DNA of 64,000 nt from Proteobacteria bacterium UBA652. Its GTDB lineage: Bacteria > Pseudomonadota > Gammaproteobacteria > Nitrosococcales > Methylophagaceae. Shown here in pieces: positions 1-9,611 of this stretch; positions within the stretch are counted from its first letter, which is position 1, and the number at the start of each line of letters is the position of its first letter. Under the pieces are notes generated by a model. It was not told the origin of the DNA. It ran no database searches and saw only the letters and a program-made list of their open reading frames with translations. Made by a program: the position numbers and the translations under genes. The stretch lies in assembly GCA_002299915.1 (NCBI GenBank), contig DBOG01000042.1:48193-112192 (forward strand), written 5' to 3'.

Positions 1-258
1 TTAGTCAATAAGATCATTATGGATAACAAAATAACCCCTGCAGAAGATCGCGTTAAGGCAATCATTGAGGGTATTGCAGAGAGCTATGAAGATCCCGAAG
101 ATGTGATGAAGTATTATATGGAAACACCTGAAAAGTTGTCTGAAGTGCAAATGGTGGTCGTTGAAGATGCGGTTGTTGACTGGGTGCTTGACAATGTAAA
201 AATCAAAGAAGTCAGCAGTTCATTTAGCGATGTAATGGCACAAAACGCGGCGGCATAA
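1..258 (+). CDS. tig: Trigger factor, C-terminal fragment (cut by window edge)
   Basis: This is the last 85 codons of an open frame that runs in from the left edge, so the true start lies outside the window. The acidic helical tail (EDRVKAIIEGIAESYEDPE, then a segment ending in VKEVSSSF-like residues) resembles the C-terminal arms of trigger factor, the ribosome-bound peptidyl-prolyl isomerase and chaperone. The order tig-clpP-clpX-lon is the standard gammaproteobacterial arrangement and supports the call more strongly than the short sequence does. The first in-frame ATG at 19 is an internal methionine and not the start. Confidence 0.85.
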   Translation, partial: LVNKIIMDNKITPAEDRVKAIIEGIAESYEDPEDVMKYYMETPEKLSEVQMVVVEDAVVDWVLDNVKIKEVSSSFSDVMAQNAAA

Positions 259-281
259 ACAGGCCGATTTAAGCTATAATG

Positions 282-322
282 ATAGCCCGTGTTCATGTCA
301 GTGGGCGCGGGCTATTATATTT
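282..322 (+). terminator. Hairpin between tig and clpP, possible weak terminator or attenuator
   Basis: Bases 282-289 (ATAGCCCG) pair perfectly with 308-315 (CGGGCTAT) and are followed by a T-rich run (TATATTTTA). The loop is long (18 nt) and the U-tract is broken, so it may be only a partial terminator letting some tig transcription reach clpP. A TATAAT at 275-280 lies just before it, but I find no matching -35 box. Confidence 0.35.
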
Positions 323-342
323 TAATCAATAGTGAGTAAAAA

Positions 343-960
343 ATGAGTGAGATAACCAGTATCAGTAACGCATTGGTGCCAATGGTCATAGAGCAAACCT
401 CTCGGGGAGAGCGCTCTTATGATATTTATTCGCGCTTATTAAAGGAACGCGTTATTTTTTTGGTGGGGCCAGTTGAAGACCATATGGCCAATTTGGTGGT
501 GGCACAGTTGTTATTTTTAGAATCAGATAATCCAGATAAAGACATTCATTTGTATATCAATTCGCCAGGGGGCGCCGTTACAGCTGGATTGGCGATTTAT
601 GACACGATGCAGTTTATTAAGCCTAATGTGAGTACGTTATGTATTGGCCAAGCAGCCAGTATGGGTGCGGTTTTGCTGGCAGGTGGCGAAGCGGGTAAAC
701 GTTATGCTTTGCCCAATTCACGAGTGTTAATTCATCAACCATTGGGCGGCTTTCAAGGCCAGGCTTCTGATATTGATATTCATGCGCGGGAGATTTTAAC
801 CATCCGTGAACGTTTGAACAGCATTCTTGCTTCGCATTCTGGTCAAGATATTGAAAAGATCAAGCAAGACACCGACCGTGATTATTTTATGGACAGCAAG
901 CAAGCAATGGCTTATGGTCTAATTGATTCTGTGTTGAATAACCGCCAAGCTGGCGAATAA
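343..960 (+). CDS. clpP: ATP-dependent Clp protease proteolytic subunit ClpP
   Basis: Serine peptidase that forms the double-heptameric barrel of ClpXP/ClpAP in the cytoplasm and degrades unfolded or tagged proteins. At 205 aa it has the normal length. The catalytic triad is visible as Ser106 (GQAASMGAV), His131 (VLIHQPLGG) and Asp180 (DRDYFM). The oxyanion/strand motif [11 protein letters not shown] is at about 72-82. A start near position 343 gives the expected short N-terminal propeptide region ([15 protein letters not shown]). The gene lies 84 bp after tig and 27 bp before clpX, so protease and unfoldase are probably co-transcribed. Confidence 0.97.
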   Translation: MSEITSISNALVPMVIEQTSRGERSYDIYSRLLKERVIFLVGPVEDHMANLVVAQLLFLESDNPDKDIHLYINSPGGAVTAGLAIYDTMQFIKPNVSTLCIGQAASMGAVLLAGGEAGKRYALPNSRVLIHQPLGGFQGQASDIDIHAREILTIRERLNSILASHSGQDIEKIKQDTDRDYFMDSKQAMAYGLIDSVLNNRQAGE

Positions 961-987
961 CCTAAGTAAGAAAATAAGCGAACTATT

Positions 988-2256
988 ATGAGCGACGACA
1001 ACAAAACACTGTATTGTTCATTTTGTGGCAAAAGCCAAGATGAAGTTAAAAAACTCATTGCTGGACCTTCTGTTTTTGTCTGCGATGAGTGTGTAGAACT
1101 TTGTACAGACATCATTAAAGAAGAGATGGAAGGTACGCTTGAAGGTGATGTGGAAGTAGAAATTAGCTTGCCAACACCACAAGAAATCAATACGGCTTTA
1201 GATCAATATGTTATTGGCCAAGCAAAAGCGAAACGCGTATTATCAGTTGCCGTATATAACCACTATAAAAAGTTGCGATATGCAAAATCAAAAGATGAGG
1301 TAGAGCTATCAAAAAGCAATATTTTGTTGATCGGTCCGACCGGTAGCGGTAAAACCTTATTAGCAGAAACGTTAGCAAGACAACTTAATGTACCCTTTAC
1401 AATTGCAGATGCCACCACCTTAACCGAAGCAGGTTATGTGGGAGAAGATGTTGAAAACATCATTCAAAAGTTGTTGCAAAAATGTGATTATAATGTTGAA
1501 AAAGCTGAAACAGGCATTGTCTATATTGATGAAATTGATAAAATTTCACGCAAATCAGATAATCCCTCTATTACTCGTGATGTCTCAGGCGAAGGTGTGC
1601 AACAAGCCTTGCTAAAATTAATTGAAGGCACGATTGCTTCTATTCCGCCGCAAGGTGGCCGAAAACATCCACAGCAAGAATTTTTACAGGTTGATACCAG
1701 CAAGATTTTATTTATCTGTGGTGGAGCATTTTCAGGTTTAGATGCTGTTATTCGTAATCGCTCTCATAAGGGTGGGATCGGCTTCTCGGCAGAGGTGAAA
1801 AGCTTAGATGAAACACGCGCGATAAGCGATGTGTTAAAAGAAGTTGAAACCGATGATTTAATCCAATATGGTCTGATCCCCGAATTTGTTGGCCGTTTGC
1901 CCGTTGTTGCAACATTAGAAGAGCTTGATAAGGCGGCCTTGATTACCATTTTAACCGAGCCTAAAAATTCCTTAACCAAACAGTACAGCCGCTTATTCGA
2001 AATGGAAAACGTGGAGATTGAATTTCGTGAAGATGGCTTAGAGGCGATTGCGGAAAAAGCCCTGGATCGTAAAACAGGAGCGCGAGGGTTGCGCTCAATT
2101 GTGGAAAATATCTTGTTGGATACGATGTTTGATATTCCTTCAAATGATGCGATTGCAAAAGTAGTCATTGATGGCAGTGTGATCAAAGGGGAGAATCCGC
2201 CTATTGTGGTGTATGCTGAGCCTGAATCAGTGGAACATGCAGCCTCAGAAAACTAA
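988..2256 (+). CDS. clpX: ATP-dependent Clp protease ATP-binding subunit ClpX
   Basis: Hexameric AAA+ unfoldase that recognises substrates (for example ssrA-tagged proteins) and threads them into ClpP. At 422 aa it is of usual size. An N-terminal C4 zinc-binding domain is visible (Cys10, Cys13, Cys32, Cys35). The Walker A motif GPTGSGKT is at 116-123, a Walker [10 protein letters not shown] follows, and the GYVGEDVE pore-loop region lies between them. The C-terminal [11 protein letters not shown] sensor-2 region is present. It follows clpP closely on the same strand. Confidence 0.97.
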   Translation: MSDDNKTLYCSFCGKSQDEVKKLIAGPSVFVCDECVELCTDIIKEEMEGTLEGDVEVEISLPTPQEINTALDQYVIGQAKAKRVLSVAVYNHYKKLRYAKSKDEVELSKSNILLIGPTGSGKTLLAETLARQLNVPFTIADATTLTEAGYVGEDVENIIQKLLQKCDYNVEKAETGIVYIDEIDKISRKSDNPSITRDVSGEGVQQALLKLIEGTIASIPPQGGRKHPQQEFLQVDTSKILFICGGAFSGLDAVIRNRSHKGGIGFSAEVKSLDETRAISDVLKEVETDDLIQYGLIPEFVGRLPVVATLEELDKAALITILTEPKNSLTKQYSRLFEMENVEIEFREDGLEAIAEKALDRKTGARGLRSIVENILLDTMFDIPSNDAIAKVVIDGSVIKGENPPIVVYAEPESVEHAASEN

Positions 2257-2268
2257 GTGTTTTTTGCG

Positions 2269-2297
2269 CTTGATCTCAGGTGAATGAGACCCCGTAT
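2269..2297 (+). promoter_or_regulatory. Candidate sigma-32 (heat-shock) promoter for lon
   Basis: CTTGATC at 2269-2275 and CCCCGTAT at 2290-2297 are separated by 14 bp. This is close to the RpoH consensus CTTGAAA-N11-16-CCCCATNT. It lies 72 bp upstream of lon, whose E. coli orthologue is an RpoH target. The match was made by eye. Confidence 0.6.
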
Positions 2298-2368
2298 TCA
2301 TAATATTGTAAAATGTTTTCATAGTTCTGAAGTCTATTGTTAGAGAAACAGATTAATAAGGAGCCATT

Positions 2369-4831
2369 ATGGATAATGATGAGATAGTACAAAAAAACGA
2401 AGCAACAGAAGAGAATGAGCGCATTGAATTGCCCGTTTTGCCGTTACGTGATGTTGTCGTCTATCCCTTTATGGTGACGCCTTTATTTGTGGGACGTAAT
2501 AAATCAATTAAAGCACTAGAAACTGCCGCAGAAGCTAATAAGCAAGTCTTACTGGTAGCACAAAAAGATCCCTCGGCAGACGAGCCTGATGCGGAGGGTT
2601 TATATTCAATTGCAACCCTAGCCAATATATTACAACTCTTGAAGTTGCCTGATGGTACGGTAAAAGTACTGGTTGAGGGAACTGATCGTGCACGTATTAG
2701 AATATTTCTCACGCCCGCATCAGCTGCTGAAGAAGCTGGGTTTTTCACTGCTGTAGCAGATGTGTTGTTGGAAGAAACAGCTGAGGATGATCGGGAAATA
2801 GCCGTACTGATGAGTACCTTGGTGACGCAGTTTGAACAATATGTGAAGCTGAATAAAAAAATCCCACCCGAAGTACTCAATTCAGTTGCAGGTATTGATG
2901 ATCCTAGTCGCTTAGCCGATACGGTGGCAGCGCATATCACTTTAAAACTAGCAGAAAAGCAGGTGTTGCTTGAAGAGATTGATGTAAAACGGCGGTTAGA
3001 GACCTTATTGGTGCATTTGGAAAGCGAAATTGATCTGCAAAATATTGAAAAACGGATCCGCTCTCGCGTTAAAAAACAAATGGAAAAAAGCCAGCGTGAA
3101 TATTATCTGAATGAACAAATGAAAGCCGTTCAAAAAGAGCTGGGTGAAATTGATGAAACAGCGGATGAGTTTGAAGAATTAACCGCCAAGGTAACGGAAG
3201 CAGGGTTGAGTACTGAGGCGAAAGAACGAGCTGACTCTGAATTGAAAAAACTTAAAATGATGTCGCCGATGTCTGCTGAAGCCACCGTAGTCCGTAACTA
3301 TATTGATTATTTAGTTGATTTACCGTGGAAAAAACGATCTCGCTTACAAAGTGATTTGAATCGGGCGCAGAAAATTCTAGATGAAGACCATTTTGGGCTT
3401 GAGAAAGTTAAAGAACGAATTTTGGAATATCTCGCTGTGCAACAACGTGTGAGAAAATTAAAAGGCCCTATTCTATGTCTTGTCGGACCACCTGGCGTGG
3501 GTAAAACCTCAGTCGCACGGTCAATTGCGCGTGCCACCAACCGTAAATTTGTCCGCATGTCATTAGGTGGCGTGCGTGATGAAGCTGAGATTCGGGGTCA
3601 TCGTCGCACGTATATAGGTTCTATGCCAGGAAAAGTATTGCAGAATATGACGAAATCAGGCGTGAAAAATCCCTTGTTTCTGCTTGATGAAATCGACAAA
3701 ATGGCACAAGATTCACGTGGTGATCCTGCGTCTGCCTTATTAGAAGTATTAGATCCTGAGCAAAATAAAGGTTTTTCTGACCATTACCTAGAAGTGGAAT
3801 ATGATTTGTCGGATACGATGTTTGTGGCAACCGCTAATACACTGAATATTCCTGATGCCTTGCGTGATCGGATGGAAATTATCCAACTATCGGGTTACAC
3901 CGAAGATGAAAAACGTAATATTGCGATGAAATATCTATTACCAAAAGCATTGAAAGATAATGGGGTGAAAGATAAAGAAGCTGAAATACAAGAATCAGCG
4001 ATATTGCAGATCATTCAATATTACACGCGTGAGGCCGGTGTGCGTAGTTTGCAGCGACATATTGCGCGGCTATGTCGGAAATTAGTGAAACAAATATTGC
4101 AAGAGAAACCGACACAGGAACTCATCATTACCGCGGATAATTTAGAAGATTATTTGGGCGTGAAACGCTATCAAATTGGTCTTGCTGAAGAGCAAGATCA
4201 GGTCGGACAAGTAACTGGCTTAGCTTGGACTGAAGTAGGCGGTGAATTATTGATGATTGAAACCGCTATCATGCCTGGTAAGGGTAAAGCAACGCACACA
4301 GGGCAGCTGGGTGATGTCATGCAAGAGTCTATTGAAGCGGCAACTACGGTGGTGCGATCACGTTCAGAAGAGTGGGGGATTGCAGCTGGTTTCTTTGAAA
4401 ACCATGATATCCACATCCATTTGCCTGAAGGCGCGATTCCTAAGGATGGCCCTAGTGCGGGTGTGGGGATGTGTACCTCTATTGTTTCAGCGATAACTGG
4501 GATCCCCGTTAAAGCCAATGTGGCGATGACGGGTGAAATCACCTTGCGAGGAGAAGTCTTGGCGATTGGTGGTTTAAAAGAAAAATTATTGGCCGCTTTA
4601 CGTGGTGGTATTGATACCGTATTGATCCCAATGGAAAATGCGAAAGACTTGAAAGAAATTCCTGACAATGTGAAAGAAGGTTTAGATATCAGGCCTGTGA
4701 AATGGGTGCATGAGGCATTGGAAGTTGCGTTGCAAAAAATGCCGATTAGAAATGCAACATCAACGGATGTTATCGCACCTTCAGCGGTTGAAGATGTTAA
4801 TTATCCAGACAATGAGCGGCCGAGACACTAA
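2369..4831 (+). CDS. lon: ATP-dependent protease Lon (LonA)
   Basis: Cytoplasmic AAA+ serine protease for misfolded proteins and short-lived regulators. At 820 aa it is normal for a LonA type. The order is an N-terminal substrate-binding domain beginning ELPVLPLRDVVVYP, a coiled-coil helical region at about 215-290, an AAA+ module with Walker A GPPGVGKT (373-380) and Walker B LFLLDEIDK, and a C-terminal peptidase. The Ser696-Lys739 dyad is visible in GPSAG and GGLKEK. A good Shine-Dalgarno (AAGGAG) precedes the ATG. It is separated from clpX by 112 bp carrying a heat-shock-like promoter, so it probably has its own stress-inducible transcription. Confidence 0.97.
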   Translation: MDNDEIVQKNEATEENERIELPVLPLRDVVVYPFMVTPLFVGRNKSIKALETAAEANKQVLLVAQKDPSADEPDAEGLYSIATLANILQLLKLPDGTVKVLVEGTDRARIRIFLTPASAAEEAGFFTAVADVLLEETAEDDREIAVLMSTLVTQFEQYVKLNKKIPPEVLNSVAGIDDPSRLADTVAAHITLKLAEKQVLLEEIDVKRRLETLLVHLESEIDLQNIEKRIRSRVKKQMEKSQREYYLNEQMKAVQKELGEIDETADEFEELTAKVTEAGLSTEAKERADSELKKLKMMSPMSAEATVVRNYIDYLVDLPWKKRSRLQSDLNRAQKILDEDHFGLEKVKERILEYLAVQQRVRKLKGPILCLVGPPGVGKTSVARSIARATNRKFVRMSLGGVRDEAEIRGHRRTYIGSMPGKVLQNMTKSGVKNPLFLLDEIDKMAQDSRGDPASALLEVLDPEQNKGFSDHYLEVEYDLSDTMFVATANTLNIPDALRDRMEIIQLSGYTEDEKRNIAMKYLLPKALKDNGVKDKEAEIQESAILQIIQYYTREAGVRSLQRHIARLCRKLVKQILQEKPTQELIITADNLEDYLGVKRYQIGLAEEQDQVGQVTGLAWTEVGGELLMIETAIMPGKGKATHTGQLGDVMQESIEAATTVVRSRSEEWGIAAGFFENHDIHIHLPEGAIPKDGPSAGVGMCTSIVSAITGIPVKANVAMTGEITLRGEVLAIGGLKEKLLAALRGGIDTVLIPMENAKDLKEIPDNVKEGLDIRPVKWVHEALEVALQKMPIRNATSTDVIAPSAVEDVNYPDNERPRH

Positions 4832-4859
4832 ATTATGAGCACTAAATGGAAGCGATAGG

Positions 4860-5444
4860 ATGACGCTCCAACGTATAGTTGGCGCTGCAGTGCTGAGCCT
4901 TATTTTTCTCATATTAGCAGCATTATTATTGCGTGATGGAGAAGATGAGGAAATCGTGACTACGGAAATGAGTGTAGCCACAGATGAGTTAATGGAAATG
5001 GCAACGCCACTTTCTGCGGTAGAAGAAATCCCTGATCATGTTATTCCAGAAGCGGTAGAAATAACGCCAGAACCAAGTGAACCTGAGCTTATCACAGAAG
5101 TAGAAGAAACGATACTCGTTGTGCCTGAATTACCAACGGCGACACCAGAAATAGCCGGAGCAGAATTATCTGTTCCTACTGAGCCTGAAGCAGTAGAGAC
5201 AGCAGGCGTTAAATGGTTTTTACAAATTGCGAGTTTTTCACAACAAGAAAATGCAAAGCAATTGGTACAGAAGCTGAAGCAGAAAGATATTATTGCGAAA
5301 ACAGATATGGTGATTGGGCAGACAGGACAACTTTACCGTGTGCGCACAATACCGCAAACTAGCAAGAATACTGTCGAACAAACAGCAGATAAAATCAAAC
5401 AATATTTTGATATAACACCACAGCTATTGCGCCGCAGCAATTAA
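4860..5444 (+). CDS. SPOR-domain membrane protein (DedD-like)
   Basis: A single N-terminal membrane helix (about residues 6-24) is followed by a long Glu/Pro-rich linker (about 25-115). The C-terminal SPOR domain (about 117-190) begins WFLQIASFSQQENAKQL and contains YRVRTIP. SPOR domains bind glycan strands lacking stem peptides at the septum. DedD, the E. coli relative, is a minor divisome protein encoded just before cvpA-purF, as here. An upstream ATG at 4834 runs into a stop after seven codons, so the ATG at 4860 is preferred. It starts 28 bp after lon. Confidence 0.8.
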   Translation: MTLQRIVGAAVLSLIFLILAALLLRDGEDEEIVTTEMSVATDELMEMATPLSAVEEIPDHVIPEAVEITPEPSEPELITEVEETILVVPELPTATPEIAGAELSVPTEPEAVETAGVKWFLQIASFSQQENAKQLVQKLKQKDIIAKTDMVIGQTGQLYRVRTIPQTSKNTVEQTADKIKQYFDITPQLLRRSN

Positions 5445-5491
5445 ATCAGGAATAGGGTTGAAAAAACAGCTGCGTTTTGGCTGGCCCTTTC

Positions 5492-5523
5492 TGATAAAAT
5501 CAACATGAGTAATACTTACTCAT
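5492..5523 (+). promoter_or_regulatory. Extended -10 promoter with a perfect palindrome at the predicted transcript start (cvpA-purF)
   Basis: TGATAAAAT at 5492-5500 fits an extended -10 element (TGn plus hexamer). The 19-bp perfect palindrome ATGAGTAATACTTACTCAT at 5505-5523 (8-bp arms, 3-bp centre) begins about where transcription would start, 18 bp before the cvpA ATG. It could be a repressor operator or a 5' mRNA hairpin. It does not look like the E. coli PurR box. Confidence 0.4.
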
Positions 5524-5541
5524 CGATGTTAAGGATTTATT

Positions 5542-6174
5542 ATGAATTGGGTTGATTACCTTATTATTGCCATTGCGGTTATCTCAGCAGGGGTGGGCTT
5601 GATACGGGGTTTTGTTAAAGAAGTTCTCTCGCTTATTAGCTGGGCGGTTGCAATTTGGGTTGCATTTACTTTTCATCAGCAAGTTGCAACATTATTGACG
5701 GATTATATTGCCACCCCTTCTATTCGGAGCTTTGCTGCCTTTTTAGGTTTGTTTATCATCACCTTAATTGTGGGTGCGCTGATTAATTATTTGATTTCAA
5801 AGCTGGTCCAGAAAACAGGGCTGAGCGGCACCGATCGCACACTGGGATTTGTGTTTGGCCTATTGCGTAGTGCCGCAATTGTTGTTTTGCTTATTTTATT
5901 GGGTAGGACAACGGTGATGCCTGCTGATCCATGGTGGCAGGAGTCAGCATTATTAGCTCACTTTGAGCCATATGCAAAATGGGCACATAACTTTCTACCT
6001 GACAATATTGCTACACACATTAGTTTTGAACCACCTGCTGTGATTAATATTGAAACTAATCCAACAACGGGTGAGGTCATTCAACCTCCATCGGTTGACC
6101 CTCCTGCATCTGCTCCTGTTACACCACCCACGGTAGTAGAAGAACCTGTGGATCCCCTCATTCAACCACAATAA
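5542..6174 (+). CDS. cvpA: CvpA family membrane protein
   Basis: Inner-membrane protein of the CvpA (colicin V production) family. It has four hydrophobic segments within the first ~125 residues, starting [23 protein letters not shown], which includes the family's usual glycine-rich GLIRGFVKE turn. The tail beyond residue 150 is Pro/Thr-rich and soluble. The molecular role is not settled; in enterobacteria the gene is tied to purF expression and envelope stress tolerance. purF starts 16 bp downstream, so the two are one operon. Confidence 0.9.
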   Translation: MNWVDYLIIAIAVISAGVGLIRGFVKEVLSLISWAVAIWVAFTFHQQVATLLTDYIATPSIRSFAAFLGLFIITLIVGALINYLISKLVQKTGLSGTDRTLGFVFGLLRSAAIVVLLILLGRTTVMPADPWWQESALLAHFEPYAKWAHNFLPDNIATHISFEPPAVINIETNPTTGEVIQPPSVDPPASAPVTPPTVVEEPVDPLIQPQ

Positions 6175-6190
6175 AATAGGCCTGAGAGTT

Positions 6191-7699
6191 ATGTGCGGAA
6201 TTATTGGTATTTTCGGCCAATCTGAAGTTAATCAGTCGCTATATGATGGCTTAACGGTATTGCAGCACCGAGGTCAAGACGCAGCGGGGATCGTAACATG
6301 TGATGCTAACGGTCAGCTTTTTTTACGTAAGGATAACGGCTTGGTTAAGGATGTTTTCCGAACCCGGCATATGATGGGTTTGAAAGGCAATATCGGCATT
6401 GGTCATGTACGCTATCCGACTGCGGGCTGCTCAACGTCTGCTGAAGCACAGCCTTTCTATGTGAACTCCCCCTATGGCATTGTATTGGCGCATAATGGTA
6501 ATTTAACCAATACTCAAGAATTAAAAGCGGCATTATTTAAAAGTGATCGCCGTCATTTAAATACAACGTCTGATTCAGAAGTTTTATTAAATGTATTAGC
6601 CCATGAATTACAAGAGTTCCATACTTTAACACCAACGCCTGCTGATGTGTTTCAAGCTGTCTCAGAAGTGTATAACCGAGTTCGTGGTGCCTATGCAGCC
6701 GTTGCTTTAGTAGTCGGTGTCGGTTTAATCGCGTTTAGAGATCCCTATGGTATTCGACCTGCGGTTATTGGTAAACGTATGACTGCAAAAGGCGAAGAAT
6801 ATATTATTGCATCTGAAAGTGTTGCTATTGATATGCTTGAATTTAAATTTGTGCGCGATATTGCGCCAGGCGAATGTGTGCTTATTGATATGCAAGGAAA
6901 ATTACATACAGCGCAGTGTGCCAAACAAACGATGACATCACCTTGTTTATTTGAATATGTTTATTTTGCTCGTCCAGACTCTATGATGGATGGTATTTCT
7001 GTTCATAAGAGCCGCTTGCGGATGGGCAGTGCGTTAGCGGCTAAGATTAAACGGCAATTTCCGAACCTTGATATTGATGTGGTGATGCCAATCCCTGATA
7101 CTAGCCGTAGCGCTGCATTACAGCTATCTATTGATTTAGACTTGCCTTATAGCGAAGGTTTTATTAAAAATCGCTATATTGGCCGCACGTTTATTATGCC
7201 AGGGCAAACCCAACGTCGAAAATCAGTGCGTCAAAAGCTGAATGCCATTGGTTTGGAATTTGAAGGTAGAAATGTCTTATTAGTTGATGATTCTATCGTA
7301 CGCGGAACCACCTCCCAGCAAATTGTACAAATGGCACGCGATGCCGGTGCAAATAAAGTGTACTTTGCCTCTGCTGCGCCTCCAGTGCGCTATTCAAATG
7401 TGTATGGGATTGATATGCCATCAGTATTGGAATTGGTTGCACATGATAGAGAAGTGGAAGAAATAAACCAAGAACTGGGGGCAGATTGGCTGATTTATCA
7501 AGATTTGGCTGATCTCATTGCCGCAGTAGATATCAAAGATAGAGTTGATAGATTTGATACTTCATGTTTTGATGCAGATTATGTTACAGGTGACATTGAC
7601 ACCGCATATCTGACAAAGCTCCATGCCTTGCGGAATGACGTATCAAAACAAAATTTAGAAAAATCAAATGAAATTATTGAGTTGCATAATACTAATTAA
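6191..7699 (+). CDS. purF: Amidophosphoribosyltransferase
   Basis: Catalyses the first committed step of purine synthesis: glutamine plus PRPP gives phosphoribosylamine. The N-terminal Ntn glutaminase domain has the nucleophile Cys2 exposed after Met removal (MCGIIGIFG). The C-terminal phosphoribosyltransferase domain carries the PRPP loop [14 protein letters not shown]. The length of 502 aa is normal. It sits directly behind cvpA, as in most gammaproteobacteria. Confidence 0.96.
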   Translation: MCGIIGIFGQSEVNQSLYDGLTVLQHRGQDAAGIVTCDANGQLFLRKDNGLVKDVFRTRHMMGLKGNIGIGHVRYPTAGCSTSAEAQPFYVNSPYGIVLAHNGNLTNTQELKAALFKSDRRHLNTTSDSEVLLNVLAHELQEFHTLTPTPADVFQAVSEVYNRVRGAYAAVALVVGVGLIAFRDPYGIRPAVIGKRMTAKGEEYIIASESVAIDMLEFKFVRDIAPGECVLIDMQGKLHTAQCAKQTMTSPCLFEYVYFARPDSMMDGISVHKSRLRMGSALAAKIKRQFPNLDIDVVMPIPDTSRSAALQLSIDLDLPYSEGFIKNRYIGRTFIMPGQTQRRKSVRQKLNAIGLEFEGRNVLLVDDSIVRGTTSQQIVQMARDAGANKVYFASAAPPVRYSNVYGIDMPSVLELVAHDREVEEINQELGADWLIYQDLADLIAAVDIKDRVDRFDTSCFDADYVTGDIDTAYLTKLHALRNDVSKQNLEKSNEIIELHNTN

Positions 7700-7797
7700 G
7701 TGATTTATGACGTTAGACTAGGAGTGGATACGGTATTAAAATCTTGATCTGCTCTTGTTGCATCGCGTATTAATCTAATGATAGCTATCTGATTTTT

Positions 7798-7827
7798 TTG
7801 ACATTATATTGTCTTTTTCCGTATAAT
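7798..7827 (+). promoter_or_regulatory. Strong sigma-70 promoter driving yceD-rpmF-plsX-fab with almost no leader
   Basis: TTGACA (7798-7803) and TATAAT (7822-7827) are both perfect consensus hexamers with an 18-bp spacer. The yceD ATG at 7837 lies only 10 bp after the -10 box and no Shine-Dalgarno precedes it, so the mRNA would be leaderless or nearly so. Confidence 0.75.
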
Positions 7828-7836
7828 TGACCAGTT

Positions 7837-8361
7837 ATGCATCAAAAATTACCCGTTGAAATTGAGCCGCTTAAATTAGCAAAGCAAGGTCAAATACTGG
7901 AAGGAAAACTTTCAGTTGCGACACTGAAGCGTTTAAATCCTTATTTGGCAGAGAACGTGGGTGAAGTAAAGGTGCGGTTAGATTTTGGATTTGATGCCAG
8001 TCATAAACCCTATGCAAAGGGACAGTTTGGAACGCAGTTAATGGTCACTTGCGAACGGTGTTTAAAAGCCATGCCATTTGATATTAAAATTAATAATACA
8101 TTGGGCATAGCGAAGCATGAGCATCAGGTAGATGATATGCCATCTTCATACGAACCTTGGTTGATTGGTGAGGAATCAGTTGTATTTTTGGCAGATATGG
8201 TTGAAGACGAGTTGATTTTAGCGCTACCGCTAGTAGCAAAGCATGATTCAGCGTGTCTTCCCGCTAAAGCATGGCAGACAGAAGTATTAGAACAGGTTGA
8301 AGAAGACGCGGCGCCGACAAGCTCCCCGTTTGATATATTGGCTAGCTTAAAATCAAAATAA
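7837..8361 (+). CDS. yceD: YceD/DUF177 family protein (large-subunit rRNA accumulation)
   Basis: A 174-aa protein of the YceD/DUF177 family, almost always encoded just before rpmF. The family is linked to 23S rRNA accumulation and ribosome assembly. Diagnostic parts are the paired cysteines in VTCERCLKAM (about residues 70-80), a second conserved cysteine further on (DSACLP), and the acidic segment FLADMVEDELILALPLV (about 131-147). It starts 10 bp after a near-perfect promoter without an SD, and rpmF follows 38 bp downstream. Confidence 0.9.
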   Translation: MHQKLPVEIEPLKLAKQGQILEGKLSVATLKRLNPYLAENVGEVKVRLDFGFDASHKPYAKGQFGTQLMVTCERCLKAMPFDIKINNTLGIAKHEHQVDDMPSSYEPWLIGEESVVFLADMVEDELILALPLVAKHDSACLPAKAWQTEVLEQVEEDAAPTSSPFDILASLKSK

Positions 8362-8399
8362 GCGGGTCGTTACAGTAGGATTTTTTAGGAGCAGTAACA

Positions 8400-8582
8400 A
8401 TGGCAGTTCAAAAAAGTAAAAAAAGCACATCACGTCGTGGCATGCGTCGTTCGCATGATGCATTAACTGAAACAACGATTTCAATTGATCCAACATCAGG
8501 TGAATTACACCGTCGTCATACCGTGACTACAGATGGTTATTATCGCGGTCGTAAAGTGGTGCAAGGTAAAACTGCTGAATAA
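8400..8582 (+). CDS. rpmF: 50S ribosomal protein L32
   Basis: A 60-aa basic protein starting [19 protein letters not shown], the signature L32 N-terminus. It lacks the zinc-binding cysteines found in some L32 forms. It follows yceD with a good SD (TTAGGAG) and precedes plsX, the classic yceD-rpmF-plsX-fab arrangement that links ribosome and membrane lipid synthesis. Confidence 0.97.
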   Translation: MAVQKSKKSTSRRGMRRSHDALTETTISIDPTSGELHRRHTVTTDGYYRGRKVVQGKTAE

Positions 8583-8591
8583 GGTATAACC

Positions 8592-9611
8592 TTGAGCTTA
8601 GTTATATCGATAGATGCAATGGGCGGGGACCACGGTCTTGAGATCGTGATTCCCGCTGTTATTAGCGTGCAAGCAGATCACCCTGAAGTAAGCTTTATTT
8701 TAGTAGGGGATGCCGATAGCATACAAGCTGCTTTGCAAACCAATGCTAAAGCAGGTGATCCTAGGATCACGATACAGCACGCCTCGCAGCAAGTCGCCAT
8801 GGATGAATCACCCGCGCTGGCATTACGATCAAAGAAAGATTCATCGATGCGGGTGGCGATTAACCTAGTGAAAGAGGGCAAGGCGGCGGCATGTGTCAGC
8901 GCAGGTAATACAGGGGCATTAATGGCCACCGCACGGTTTGTACTCAAAACATTACCGGGCATTGAACGCCCCGCAATTATTTCTGCATTGCCGACCATGA
9001 AAGGCCATACCTATGTGCTTGATTTAGGTGCCAATGTGGATTCGTCGGTTGATCATTTAGTCCAGTTTGCCGTGATGGGCTCGGTATTAGCAGAATTGGT
9101 AGACGGTATTGACCAGCCAACGGTCGGTTTGCTCAATATCGGTGAAGAAGAAATGAAAGGTAATGAGCGGGTAAAAGAAGCCGCAAATCAATTGGCACAA
9201 ACTGATCTTAACTATATCGGTTTTGTTGAGGGTGATGCCTTGTATCGCGGTGCGGTGGATGTATTAGTGTGTGATGGTTTTGTGGGTAATGTGGCATTGA
9301 AAGCGAGTGAAGGCGTGGTACATATGATCAGCTATTTCCTACGTGAATCCTTTAACCGTAATATTTTCACCAAGTTTGCAGGTTTAATTGCGTCACCGGT
9401 ATTAAACCATTTTAAGAAAGAGCTCGATCCCCGTGCCCATAATGGTGCTAATTTTATTGGTTTACAAGGGATTGTGATCAAAAGTCATGGTGGTGCAGAT
9501 GCCTTTGCCTTTGCCAATGCAATTAAAATTGCTATTATCGAAGCGGAGCATGATGTGCCAAATAAAATAAGCGCACATTTAGAATCGTTATTAGAAGGTC
9601 AGCTCGCGTGA
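8592..9611 (+). CDS. plsX: Phosphate acyltransferase PlsX
   Basis: Converts acyl-ACP to acyl-phosphate for PlsY in phospholipid synthesis. At 339 aa, the start chosen is TTG at 8592, with AAGG at 8581-8584 as SD overlapping the rpmF stop. It gives [15 protein letters not shown], matching the family N-terminus; the next in-frame ATG would remove the conserved first strand. Other family segments seen include [10 protein letters not shown] and the C-terminal half with [15 protein letters not shown]. Its end overlaps the fabH start by 4 bp. Confidence 0.95.
   Translation: MSLVISIDAMGGDHGLEIVIPAVISVQADHPEVSFILVGDADSIQAALQTNAKAGDPRITIQHASQQVAMDESPALALRSKKDSSMRVAINLVKEGKAAACVSAGNTGALMATARFVLKTLPGIERPAIISALPTMKGHTYVLDLGANVDSSVDHLVQFAVMGSVLAELVDGIDQPTVGLLNIGEEEMKGNERVKEAANQLAQTDLNYIGFVEGDALYRGAVDVLVCDGFVGNVALKASEGVVHMISYFLRESFNRNIFTKFAGLIASPVLNHFKKELDPRAHNGANFIGLQGIVIKSHGGADAFAFANAIKIAIIEAEHDVPNKISAHLESLLEGQLA

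Noticed and set aside
275..280. TATAAT upstream of clpP as a promoter
   Set aside because: No acceptable -35 box or extended -10 TG, and it sits just before a terminator-like hairpin.
1764..2186. Long antisense open frames opposite clpX, lon, fabF, hrpA, lpdA and others
   Set aside because: They are reading-frame shadows of well-supported genes and encode Ser/Arg-rich nonsense without SD or family motifs.
7780..7799. GATAGCTATC followed by a T-run as a purF terminator
   Set aside because: The palindrome has no loop and only five usable pairs, so the hairpin would be too weak.
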